Below, in pieces: positions 1-5,033 of a DNA stretch of 5,033 nt (the stretch's first letter is position 1; every line of letters begins with the position of its first letter). The notes under the pieces were generated by a model. The model saw only the letters and a program-made list of their open reading frames with translations, searched no databases and was not told where the DNA came from. Source of the DNA: Calditrichota bacterium (GTDB lineage Bacteria; Calditrichota; Calditrichia; RBG-13-44-9; J075); assembly GCA_024275555.1 (NCBI GenBank), contig JAJRYW010000643.1, positions 1-5,033 of the forward strand, in the 5' to 3' direction. Both the position numbers and the translations under genes were made by a program.

Positions 1-782
1 ACGGCGGCAGCGAATATTGCGGCCGGGTGATTCGCTCCGCGCTGGATTCGCTGCGCTGGAGCGCTTCCGATTCGGATTTAAAAATCATCTTTATTGCCGG
101 GAATGAGAGCTTTGCCCAGGGGCAAATCGACTTCCGGGAAAGCTGCCGGGAGGCTATTGGGCAGGGAATTATCATCAACACCATTTTCTGCGGCGACGCC
201 CGGGAAGGCGTCGGGCTAAACTGGAAGGAAGCCGCCGAGTTAGCCGACGGCCGTTATGTGAGCATCAATCAGAATGAAAAGATTGTGCATATCCCCGCCC
301 CGCAGGACAGCCTGATCAACCGGCTTAGCCTGGAGCTGAATAAAACTTACCTGGGATACGGCGCCCTGGGGAAAACGCTGAAGGAGCGGCAGGAACGGCA
401 AGACGCCAACGCGGTCAGTTATGGAAGCGCTGTGGGCGCAACCCGCGCGGCGGTGAAGGCCTCCAAATCCTATAAAAATGCCAGTTGGGACCTGGTGGAT
501 GCCGTGGAGGAGGGACAGGTAGAGCTGGAGACGCTACCCGAGGAGCAGTTGCCCGATGAGTTAAAAGGAAAATCCATCGAAGAGAGAAAACAGGTCTTAA
601 AGCAGTTGAAGGAAAAGCGCGAGCGCATCCGGGCGGAAATCCGGAAACTCGATGCACAACGGAAGCGGTATCTTGCCGAACATCGTCCCGCCCCGCAGGG
701 CAACACGCTCGACCGGGCCCTGATCGGCCTGGTGCGGGAACAGGCCGCGGCAAAATCGTTTTATTTTCCGAAACAGCAATAA
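1..782 (+). CDS. VWA domain-containing protein, C-terminal part (5' end outside window)
   Basis: The reading frame is open from base 3 to the TAA at 780-782, giving 259 visible residues. A GTG at 27 could be taken as a start, but the codons before it read GGSEYCGR, which fits the interior of this VWA family, so the gene enters from outside the window. Residues about 1-90 are the last part of a VWA domain, with the strand and loop KIIFIAGNESFAQG (27-40) and NTIFCGDAREG (59-69). The N-terminal DxSxS metal site is missing with the upstream part. The tail holds LNKTYLGYG (112-120), a conserved-looking NASWDLVDAV segment (159-168) and a highly charged, probably coiled-coil helix (about 185-228). 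From memory this matches a family of exported VWA proteins of roughly 330-400 aa in Bacteroidota and Proteobacteria with no assigned function. It sits 13 bases before the next VWA gene and is probably co-transcribed with it. Family call strong, function unknown. Confidence 0.88.
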   Translation, partial: GGSEYCGRVIRSALDSLRWSASDSDLKIIFIAGNESFAQGQIDFRESCREAIGQGIIINTIFCGDAREGVGLNWKEAAELADGRYVSINQNEKIVHIPAPQDSLINRLSLELNKTYLGYGALGKTLKERQERQDANAVSYGSAVGATRAAVKASKSYKNASWDLVDAVEEGQVELETLPEEQLPDELKGKSIEERKQVLKQLKEKRERIRAEIRKLDAQRKRYLAEHRPAPQGNTLDRALIGLVREQAAAKSFYFPKQQ

Positions 783-795
783 CCGGGAGACAAGC

Positions 796-3030
796 ATGTA
801 TTCATTCAAGCTTACCTTTTTGTTAGCGTTGATCCTGCCCCTGTGGCTTCTTGCGGACGGCTTGATTATCATCGATCCTCCGCTGCCCGGGCCGCCCCGC
901 CCGGGGCCGATCCGGATATCCCCCTACCCGCTGGCGGTGACGCACCACCGGGTGAAAGTGACCATCCGCGAACACATCGCAACCACCGAGGTGGAGCAAG
1001 TGTTCCGGAATCCCACCGCGCGGCAACTGCAGGGCTACTACATCTTTCCGCTTCCGCCAGGCGCGGCGCTGGACCGGTTCACCCTGGAAATTGACGGCAA
1101 GGCGGTTCCGGGAGAGTTGCTGGATGCGCAAAAAGCCCGGGAATTTTATGAAGATCAGGTTCGCAAATGGATCGATCCGGCCTTGCTGGAGTACCAGGGC
1201 AGCGGGCTGATCAAAATACGGATTTTTCCCTTTGCCCCCGGGCAGGAACGCCGCATCACCCTGCGCTACCGGGAAATTCTCCAAGATGAATTTGGCGTCT
1301 ATGAATACCGCTACCCGCTGAGCACGGAAAAATTTTCCTCGGAACCGTTGAAAACCCTGCAAATTGCGGTTGAGGTTAATTCGCAAAAGACCATTCACAA
1401 CCTGTTCTCCCCCACTCATGCGGTAGAGATCGCCCGGGAAAACCCCCACCGCTGGCAAGCCGCGTATGAGGCTGAGCAGGTGAAACCGGAACGGAATTTC
1501 CGGCTTTTCTTCAGCCTGGGCGCCGATGAATTTACCCCGACCTTCCTGACCTACAGCGACAACAGCGAAGCCGGCTTCTTTATGCTGACCCTGCCGGGCA
1601 ATTTATCCCCTGCTGCGGCCGGTCAGCCCAAGGATATTGTTTTTCTGCTGGACGCCTCCGGGAGCATGAAAGGCGAGAAACTGGACAAAGCCAAACAGGC
1701 CCTCCGCTATTGCATCGGCCGGCTAAAACAGCAAGACCGCTTCGAAATTATCCGTTTTTCCACCCGGGCGGAGCAATTGTTTGGTGAATATGTTTTTGCG
1801 GATGAAGAGCATCGAAGGCAAGCGGAGAAATTCATCGGCAGCATCGAGGCTATCGGGGGAACGAACTACCAGGCCGCGCTGGAGATGATGCAGGGGCTGC
1901 AATCAAAGCGGGGAAAGACCAAACGCCCCGGCTATGCCATCTTCATCACCGACGGCAAACCGACCGTGGCAGAAACCCGGCCGGAACAATTGCTCAACCT
2001 CCTCTCCCCCGGCAATATACGCATCTTCACCCTGGGAATCGGTTACGAGGTGAACACCCATTTGCTGGACCGCATCAGCGAACAGAGCGGCGGAACCCGC
2101 AGTTACATCACCCCCGACGAGGATTTGGAACAGCGCATCAGCAATTTCTACCGGCAGGTCTCCGAGCCGCTTCTGAGCAAGATCAGAATCCGCACAGACA
2201 GCGCGGTGCGCCTGAGCGATATGTACCCGGCCAGCCTCCCGGACCTGTTTCGCGGAACCGGGCTGAATATCCTCGGGCGTTTCCGGGGCGCCGGCAAATC
2301 AACCCTGATCATTGAGGGAAACCGGAATGGACAGCAGCGCCAATTCCGATTCCCCATAGAGATTCCTTCCACGGCCTTGGCGTATGATTTTATTCCGCCC
2401 CTTTGGGCGACCCGGGCGGTGGGCTACCTGCTCGATCAAATCCGGCTGCACGGCGAGACCGAAGAACTGAAAAGCGAAATCATACAGTTGGCAAAACGTT
2501 TTGGCGTCATGACTCCCTATACCAGTTACCTGGTGCTGGAAGATGAGCAACGTATTTCCCGGGATCAGCCGAATCGGCCTTTCCGGATATTGCCGGAGGA
2601 GTTCCGGGAAGATGCGCAGCTCCAAAACCGGGGCCGGCTGGAGTATGATCAATTTGCCGAGCAGAGCGGCGCCGGCAGCGTGCGCCGGAGCAAAGAGATG
2701 CTCAGTCTGCAAGGGGCAAAGTCCATTTCCGATGTGGGAGATCTGAAAAAACGTATGTTTGTATCGGGCAAAAACGGTGCGACGCCATCGATTGAGGATC
2801 TGATCAAAATCGTGAACGGGCGGGCTTTCTACCGGCATGGCCGGGTATGGGTGGACTCCCGCCTGGAAGATAAGACCGATTTACCGGTTGAGAAAATTCT
2901 ATTCGGCTCGCGGGAGTATTTTGAGCTGCTGCAAAAGCAGCCTGAGCTGAAAAACATATTGGCCCTGGGAGCGCGGGTGCGCTTCGTTGCCGCAGGGCGC
3001 ATTATCGAAATAAAGCTGGACGGGCAATAG
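796..3030 (+). CDS. Exported VIT and VWA domain protein (inter-alpha-trypsin inhibitor heavy-chain-like)
   Basis: Complete 744-aa protein. The ATG at 796 is preceded by a good Shine-Dalgarno, GGGAG at 785-789, 6 bases upstream. Residues 1-20 form a signal peptide (K5, hydrophobic stretch 7-20, likely cut after A20); there is no lipobox cysteine and no later membrane helix, so it should be periplasmic or secreted. A proline-rich linker (28-45) leads to a VIT domain (about 45-170) with AREFYEDQVRK (114-124) and DPALLEY (127-133). The VWA domain (about 279-455) has a complete MIDAS: D286, S288 and S290 in DASGSM, T356 in GGTNY, D386 in ITDGKPT, so it should bind a divalent metal and may bind protein ligands. 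GVMTPYTSYLVLE (570-582) is a hallmark segment after the VWA in this family. A variable linker (about 585-665) precedes a C-terminal module (about 672-742) with GRAFYRHGRVWVDSRL. Known relatives include ITIH-like and sortase-target VIT/VWA proteins; no sorting motif is visible here. The ligand is unknown. Confidence 0.95.
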   Translation: MYSFKLTFLLALILPLWLLADGLIIIDPPLPGPPRPGPIRISPYPLAVTHHRVKVTIREHIATTEVEQVFRNPTARQLQGYYIFPLPPGAALDRFTLEIDGKAVPGELLDAQKAREFYEDQVRKWIDPALLEYQGSGLIKIRIFPFAPGQERRITLRYREILQDEFGVYEYRYPLSTEKFSSEPLKTLQIAVEVNSQKTIHNLFSPTHAVEIARENPHRWQAAYEAEQVKPERNFRLFFSLGADEFTPTFLTYSDNSEAGFFMLTLPGNLSPAAAGQPKDIVFLLDASGSMKGEKLDKAKQALRYCIGRLKQQDRFEIIRFSTRAEQLFGEYVFADEEHRRQAEKFIGSIEAIGGTNYQAALEMMQGLQSKRGKTKRPGYAIFITDGKPTVAETRPEQLLNLLSPGNIRIFTLGIGYEVNTHLLDRISEQSGGTRSYITPDEDLEQRISNFYRQVSEPLLSKIRIRTDSAVRLSDMYPASLPDLFRGTGLNILGRFRGAGKSTLIIEGNRNGQQRQFRFPIEIPSTALAYDFIPPLWATRAVGYLLDQIRLHGETEELKSEIIQLAKRFGVMTPYTSYLVLEDEQRISRDQPNRPFRILPEEFREDAQLQNRGRLEYDQFAEQSGAGSVRRSKEMLSLQGAKSISDVGDLKKRMFVSGKNGATPSIEDLIKIVNGRAFYRHGRVWVDSRLEDKTDLPVEKILFGSREYFELLQKQPELKNILALGARVRFVAAGRIIEIKLDGQ

Positions 3031-3122
3031 ACTGTAAACCAAATTTTTTAAAGTTTTGAGATATCTTTGTGCCACTGACATCCCCTCTGTCTCCTCCCTT
3101 CGAAGGGGGATGTTCACAGTCT
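3029..3122. repeat. Nested inverted-repeat element after the VIT/VWA gene
   Basis: Three pairs of arms are centred on one another. The outer pair is AGACTGT (3029-3035) with ACAGTCT (3116-3122), and it overlaps the TAG stop of the upstream gene. The middle pair is ACATCCCC (3078-3085) with GGGGATGT (3106-3113). The inner one is the perfect palindrome CCCTTCGAAGGG (3096-3107), which shares its last two G bases with the middle arm, so the two inner stems partly compete. There is no T-run after the right arm, so it is not a textbook terminator for the + strand operon. The CCCTTCGAAGGGGG core resembles short hairpins I recall as dispersed in FCB-group genomes. It may instead shape the 3' end of the operon mRNA. 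Confidence 0.5.
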
Positions 3123-3140
3123 GAGTCAAGTGCAAAAGGT

Positions 3141-3176
3141 AAAAATAATAAGTTTACAAACTAAGTGCTTTCGCAC
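3141..3176 (-). terminator. Candidate terminator of the Rrf2 gene (weak)
   Basis: Read on the minus strand, the transcript of the Rrf2 gene would run through GTGC-GAAA-GCAC (3165-3176), then a short AT-rich stem AGTTT-GT-AAACT (3151-3162), then TATTATTTTT (3141-3150). A stem followed by a U-rich run fits an intrinsic terminator, but the stem beside the U-run is only 5 bp and AT-rich. It also lies about 100 bases past the stop codon, behind several stronger GC hairpins. Confidence 0.25.
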
Positions 3177-3184
3177 ACTTCGGC

Positions 3185-3200
3185 CCCCGGCCGGCCGGGG
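3185..3200. repeat. GC palindrome, copy 1
   Basis: The bases CCCCGGCCGGCCGGGG are a perfect 16-base palindrome made only of G and C, with a GGCCGGCC centre. Its 14-base core (3186-3199) recurs exactly at 3227-3240. A small TGTC-TTC-GACA hairpin (3201-3211) follows directly. There is no gene here; it belongs to the palindrome cluster between the two convergent genes. Confidence 0.7.
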
Positions 3201-3216
3201 TGTCTTCGACAGAGTA

Positions 3217-3248
3217 AATCGACAATCCCGGCCGGCCGGGAGTCGATT
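3217..3248. repeat. Long hairpin containing GC palindrome, copy 2
   Basis: The outer arms AATCGAC (3217-3223) and GTCGATT (3242-3248) enclose the 16-base palindrome TCCCGGCCGGCCGGGA (3226-3241). Only an AA bulge (3224-3225) interrupts the left side, so almost the whole 32-base element pairs with itself. It could be a cruciform in DNA, a very stable RNA stem, or a REP-like unit. It lies 31-62 bases past the stop codon of the Rrf2 gene on the minus strand and may also block read-through between the convergent operons. Confidence 0.7.
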
Positions 3249-3252
3249 GAGA

Positions 3253-3264
3253 CCCCGAAAGGGG
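3253..3264 (+). repeat. CCCC-GAAA-GGGG hairpin
   Basis: A 4-bp all-GC stem closed by GAAA, a GNRA tetraloop if transcribed on the + strand. It lies four bases after the long hairpin at 3217-3248. On the minus strand the loop reads TTTC and the hairpin lies 15 bases after the Rrf2 stop codon. No T-run follows in either direction. Confidence 0.6.
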
Positions 3265-3278
3265 ATAAGTGAACCAAA

Positions 3279-3731
3279 CTACTCATCCAACGCCTTCTCA
3301 AAGTGGGTCAGGCGCAAGCCCCGGAGAACCACACGGTTGCTGAGTTCTTCCAGGGAGGTGTGTTCCAGAACCTCTCGGAGTTTATCGCGAATGGCCCCCC
3401 ATTGCTCATGCATCGGGCATGGCTTATCGGAGCCGCAGGAGGGCAACCCTAATATACACTGGGTAAATAGTTCATCCCCCTCAATCGCTTCTACAATTTC
3501 CAGCAGGCTGATTTGACCCGTAGGCCGGGCAAAAGCGACCCCGCCCCGGGGACCGCGGTAGGACTTCATCAGTTTCTTTTGGGTCAGCTTTTGCAAAATC
3601 TTGGTCAGAAAATGAAAAGAGATATCCAGTTCTTTGGAAATTTCATTAATCGGGAGGTACTCGCCGTTCTTGTGCGAGGCAATATACAGCGCGGCCCGAA
3701 TTCCGTAAGTGCATGCTTGCGAGAAGATCAT
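3279..3731 (-). CDS. Rrf2-family transcriptional regulator, probable Fe-S sensor
   Basis: A 150-aa protein, the normal size for Rrf2/IscR/NsrR regulators. I chose the ATG at 3731, which gives the typical start MIFSQACTYGIRAALYIA; a TTG two codons upstream (3737) is also in frame but would add residues the family does not usually have. A winged helix-turn-helix spans about residues 26-66 (LPINEISKELDISFHFLTKI, then YRGPRGG in the wing). The sensing loop carries C92, C99 and C105 (C-x6-C-x5-C) in CILGLPSCGSDKPCPMHEQW, the place where family members hold a [2Fe-2S] or [4Fe-4S] cluster. It is therefore likely a cytoplasmic dimeric sensor of iron-sulfur status, nitric oxide or redox; the signal cannot be decided from sequence. 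No Fe-S assembly or NO-detoxification gene is adjacent, so its targets are unknown. It ends with TAG and converges on the VWA operon. Confidence 0.95.
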   Translation of the reverse strand: MIFSQACTYGIRAALYIASHKNGEYLPINEISKELDISFHFLTKILQKLTQKKLMKSYRGPRGGVAFARPTGQISLLEIVEAIEGDELFTQCILGLPSCGSDKPCPMHEQWGAIRDKLREVLEHTSLEELSNRVVLRGLRLTHFEKALDE

Positions 3732-3737
3732 ATTCAA

Positions 3738-3745
3738 TCCATCCT
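3738..3745 (-). promoter_or_regulatory. Ribosome binding site of the Rrf2 gene
   Basis: The minus strand reads AGGATGGA here. GGA ends 6 bases before the ATG at 3731, and AGGA ends 10 bases before it. Relative to the alternative TTG at 3737 the AGGA would be only 4 bases away, so the spacing slightly favours the ATG. Confidence 0.45.
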
Positions 3746-3778
3746 GATTTAGCTAACATATTATTACAAATTAATGTG

Positions 3779-3830
3779 CGAATATTTTCCAGCCAACCGC
3801 TTTTGAACAAAGTAACCCGGAAAATATGCG
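3779..3830. repeat. 12-base inverted repeat upstream of the Rrf2 gene
   Basis: CGAATATTTTCC (3779-3790) and GGAAAATATGCG (3819-3830) are reverse complements except for one position, with 28 bases between them. The pair lies 48-99 bases upstream of the Rrf2 ATG, where a promoter or operator would be expected, and an AT-rich stretch (TAATAAT on the minus strand, near 3760) lies between it and the gene. It could be a regulator binding site, since Rrf2 proteins often control themselves, or just a hairpin. The rest of the gap from 3732 to 3950 holds no ORF that I believe. Confidence 0.45.
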
Positions 3831-3892
3831 TAAACTACGCTTCAATATCAAGTTGATCCCGGGGCGGCGCCCTAAAAATAATTCGGCAGGCT

Positions 3893-3925
3893 TCCCGGTA
3901 AAGTTATGATTTGTTCCCACCGGGA
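3893..3925 (-). terminator. Inverted repeat after the DUF72 gene, possible terminator (weak)
   Basis: The arms TCCCGGT (3893-3899) and ACCGGGA (3919-3925) are exact reverse complements around a 19-base loop, beginning 25 bases past the DUF72 stop codon. On the minus strand the stem is followed, after about 10 bases, by ATTATTTTTAG rather than directly by a U-run. It may act as a poor or factor-assisted terminator. Confidence 0.25.
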
Positions 3926-3950
3926 TGCGAATCACTTGCGGCATAACCAC

Positions 3951-4796
3951 CTACTCCGGCAAAGCGAGCGCTTCGTTCAGCAGCGTTTTCAGCTTTTGGG
4001 CGTTTTTCACCGCCTTTCCCTGCGGGTGGTTATTGAAAAAAATATAGGTCCGGAAGGAAGAGCGAATCAGGCGCACCAACCGGGTTACCCACTCGTTCAG
4101 TTCCGCGGCCTGGTAGAGATAATCGTAGCGGGTCTCGTTGGTCCCGGTCCACCAGTTGGCCTCGTTGCGTCCATGAAAGCGCACGTAGGAAACAGGAGTA
4201 GTATGCACTTCCTGCGGCGGGAGCAGCCCTTTCAGCGGCGGCTCATCCACGTTGACATAGCCGATGCGGTGATAGCGCAGAAATTCAAAAACCTCCGGCC
4301 GGTTCCAGGAATCGTGCCGGAATTCCACAAAAAGCGGGTAATCCTGAAAATATTCCCGGGTTTTGGCCAGGTAGGCCCGGTTCTGCTGCACATTCTTAAA
4401 GGAATAGGGAAACTGGGCCAGGAAACCCTGCAATTTTCCCGATTCCGCCAGCGGGGTTACCGCGCTCAGCAAATCGCGCACGGCCGTGCGGTTGTGCTCG
4501 CGATTGTGGGTGGTCTCCCGGTTCGCTTTGACCATAAAATGAAAATGCTCCGGGGTTTTCCGGGACAGGTGAAAAAACATCGCCGGATGGGGAATGCGGT
4601 AATAGGTGGAGTTGATTTCCACCGTATCAAAGTGTTGGGCGTAATAGTCGAGCCGCTTCTCTTTTGGCAAACCGGGCGGATAGAAGACCCCTTCCCAATC
4701 GGCGTAGCTATAGCCGGATGCACCGATTCGGTATTCTGCTGGCAAATTTTTCGGTGATTTGCTATCTTGGTTCATCACGGTAAATGGTATACCCAT
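3951..4796 (-). CDS. DUF72 / YecE-family TIM-barrel protein
   Basis: A 281-aa protein of normal family length with the DUF72 motifs in order: RIGASGYSYADW (23-34), FDTVEINSTYYRIP (56-69), FMVKANRETTHNR (87-99), LAQFPYSFK (126-134), FVEFRHDSW (156-164), VDEP (183-186), YVRFHGRN (204-211) and FFNNHPQGKAVKNAQKL (253-269). There is no signal peptide or membrane segment, so it is cytoplasmic. The fold is a TIM barrel known from crystal structures of relatives such as Thermotoga TM1631. The acidic, histidine and arginine residues in these motifs point to an enzyme, but no reaction is established for the family. The ATG at 4796 lacks any Shine-Dalgarno (the leader is pyrimidine-rich); a second in-frame ATG at 4775 is equally possible and would remove seven residues before the conserved core. 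It lies 219 bases upstream of the Rrf2 gene on the same strand, and no functional link is evident. Confidence 0.95.
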   Translation of the reverse strand: MGIPFTVMNQDSKSPKNLPAEYRIGASGYSYADWEGVFYPPGLPKEKRLDYYAQHFDTVEINSTYYRIPHPAMFFHLSRKTPEHFHFMVKANRETTHNREHNRTAVRDLLSAVTPLAESGKLQGFLAQFPYSFKNVQQNRAYLAKTREYFQDYPLFVEFRHDSWNRPEVFEFLRYHRIGYVNVDEPPLKGLLPPQEVHTTPVSYVRFHGRNEANWWTGTNETRYDYLYQAAELNEWVTRLVRLIRSSFRTYIFFNNHPQGKAVKNAQKLKTLLNEALALPE

Positions 4797-4797
4797 T
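4783..4797. promoter_or_regulatory. Small palindrome over the DUF72 start codon
   Basis: AATGG (4783-4787) and CCATT (4793-4797) flank TATAC, and the start codon on the minus strand lies inside the right arm. If transcribed, a short stem could hide this ATG and favour the one at 4775. It is short enough to be chance. Confidence 0.2.
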
Positions 4798-4826
4798 AAA
4801 GATGAAAGATGAAATTTACGGTTCGC

Positions 4827-4855
4827 TTAATATTTTTGAGGTTTTCAAAATTCAA
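4827..4855 (-). promoter_or_regulatory. Possible promoter of the DUF72 gene
   Basis: On the minus strand TTGAAT (4850-4855) is followed, after exactly 17 bases, by TATTAA (4827-4832). Each matches four of six bases of the sigma-70 consensus. Transcription would start near 4820, leaving a leader of about 25 bases. The region is AT-rich, so such matches are easy to find, and FCB-group bacteria often use a different consensus. Confidence 0.3.
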
Positions 4856-4929
4856 CTTTCGCACTTAAGGTAATGTTTTAAAAAGAGCAATATGTATTTT
4901 TTGGGTGCATGTCAAATTGCACAATGGAA

Positions 4930-4945
4930 AGCCGTTAAAACGGCT
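4930..4945. repeat. AGCCGTT / AACGGCT hairpin
   Basis: AGCCGTT (4930-4936) and AACGGCT (4939-4945) are exact reverse complements separated by AA, so the stem has 6-7 bp. It is the first of a run of hairpins to the window end. Similar short GCCGTT-type hairpins are familiar to me as dispersed repeats in FCB-group genomes. No gene points into it from the left, so a terminator role is unlikely on the + strand. Confidence 0.6.
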
Positions 4946-4963
4946 ATGTAATAATTTCTTTCT

Positions 4964-5001
4964 CATTAACACCGCCCCGGTAGCCGGGGCAGGTGTTAAT
5001 G
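4964..5001. repeat. 17-bp near-perfect hairpin
   Basis: The left arm is CATTAACACC (4964-4973) plus GCCCCGG (4974-4980). The right arm is CCGGGGC (4984-4990) plus GGTGTTAATG (4992-5001), with TAG as the loop and one unpaired A at 4991. All 17 pairs are Watson-Crick. A hairpin this long and this perfect, with a GC tip and an AT base, is typical of REP-like or miniature-element palindromes. No T-run follows in either direction. Confidence 0.75.
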
Positions 5002-5021
5002 ACATCTTGCAGCGATTGTTT

Positions 5022-5033
5022 AACCGTTTCAAC
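5022..5033. repeat. Probable third hairpin, cut by the window end
   Basis: The last bases read AACCGTTTCAAC. GTT (5026-5028) faces AAC (5031-5033) across TC, and if the sequence continued with GGTT the full stem AACCGTT/AACGGTT would form. This is a prediction from the pattern of the two preceding hairpins. Confidence 0.3.

Larger units (their letters stand above)
4797..5033. other. AT-rich non-coding right edge
   Basis: I find no believable reading frame here. The first part holds the DUF72 leader, with a 7-base tandem repeat (GATGAAA twice, 4801-4814), and the possible promoter. The stretch around 4856-4904 is AT-rich and otherwise featureless. A weak stem GTGCA/TGCAC (4905-4909 with 4918-4922) leads into the hairpin series from 4930 to the end. 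Confidence 0.6.

Noticed and set aside
27..29. GTG as the true start of the first VWA gene
   Set aside because: The frame stays open to the window edge, the preceding codons fit the family, and a start here would remove the N-terminal half of the VWA domain.
823..1458. Minus-strand open frame (211 codons) inside the VIT/VWA gene
   Set aside because: It lies opposite the signal peptide and VIT domain of a well-supported gene and has no family resemblance or ribosome binding site of note.
2899..3081. Minus-strand 60-codon frame from an ATG at 3081 with a purine-rich GGGAGGAG upstream
   Set aside because: The apparent ribosome site is part of the nested palindrome, and most of the frame is antisense to the C-terminal module of the VIT/VWA protein. 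The product resembles nothing I recognise.
3163..3264. tRNA, CRISPR array or known riboswitch in the hairpin-rich gap
   Set aside because: There is no cloverleaf with T-loop signature, no regularly spaced direct repeats with unique spacers, and no riboswitch core that I recognise; only palindromes are visible.
3130..3752. Two + strand frames (3130-3516 and 3513-3752) across the Rrf2 gene
   Set aside because: Both are shadows of the Rrf2 gene on the other strand; the first also runs through the hairpin cluster, and its product is low-complexity Arg/Ser-rich sequence.
3859..3872. GGGC-GGC-GCCC stem followed by TAAAAAT as a terminator
   Set aside because: On the + strand the stem is followed by an A-run rather than a T-run, and on the minus strand the T-run precedes the stem; no + strand gene ends nearby.
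3906..4757. Long + strand open frame (283 codons) opposite the DUF72 gene
   Set aside because: It is the antisense of a gene with clear family motifs; its own translation shows no recognisable domain and is rich in residues typical of reverse-frame reading.

Overview
This is a bacterial window with mixed gene orientations. Dense coding is separated by three short intergenic gaps (about 220-250 bases each), all carrying inverted repeats. Two genes on the left read rightward and two on the right read leftward. The proteins and repeat style suggest a Gram-negative member of the Fibrobacterota-Chlorobiota-Bacteroidota (FCB) neighbourhood, for example Bacteroidota or Calditrichota. That placement is recalled resemblance, not a search, and is low confidence.

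Left half (1-3030, + strand): two von Willebrand factor A (VWA) genes, 13 bases apart and almost certainly one operon. The first is cut by the window edge; it keeps the end of its VWA domain and a basic helical tail. The second is complete (744 aa): a signal peptide, a VIT domain, a VWA domain with an intact metal-binding MIDAS site, and a C-terminal extension. Both are likely exported adhesion or scaffold-type proteins. Nothing here identifies a ligand.

Convergent gap (3031-3278): no gene, but crowded with inverted repeats. They include a nested palindrome that starts on the stop codon of the VIT/VWA gene, two copies of a 14-base GC-only palindrome 41 bases apart, and a CCCC-GAAA-GGGG hairpin. 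Some arms could pair in alternative ways.

Right half (minus strand): an Rrf2-family regulator (3279-3731) with three cysteines of the iron-sulfur type, then a 219-base gap with a 12-base inverted repeat upstream of it, then a DUF72/YecE-family TIM-barrel protein (3951-4796). The two need not be co-transcribed, given the gap. Nothing nearby is an obvious Rrf2 target, so its regulon probably lies elsewhere or is limited to itself.

Right edge (4797-5033): AT-rich, with a possible promoter for the DUF72 gene, then a run of hairpins of different sequence (4930-4945, 4964-5001, and one apparently cut by the window end). These look like dispersed REP-type palindromes. I see no tRNA, rRNA, CRISPR array, transposase gene or recognisable defence system. 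The least explained material is the palindrome-rich non-coding DNA.
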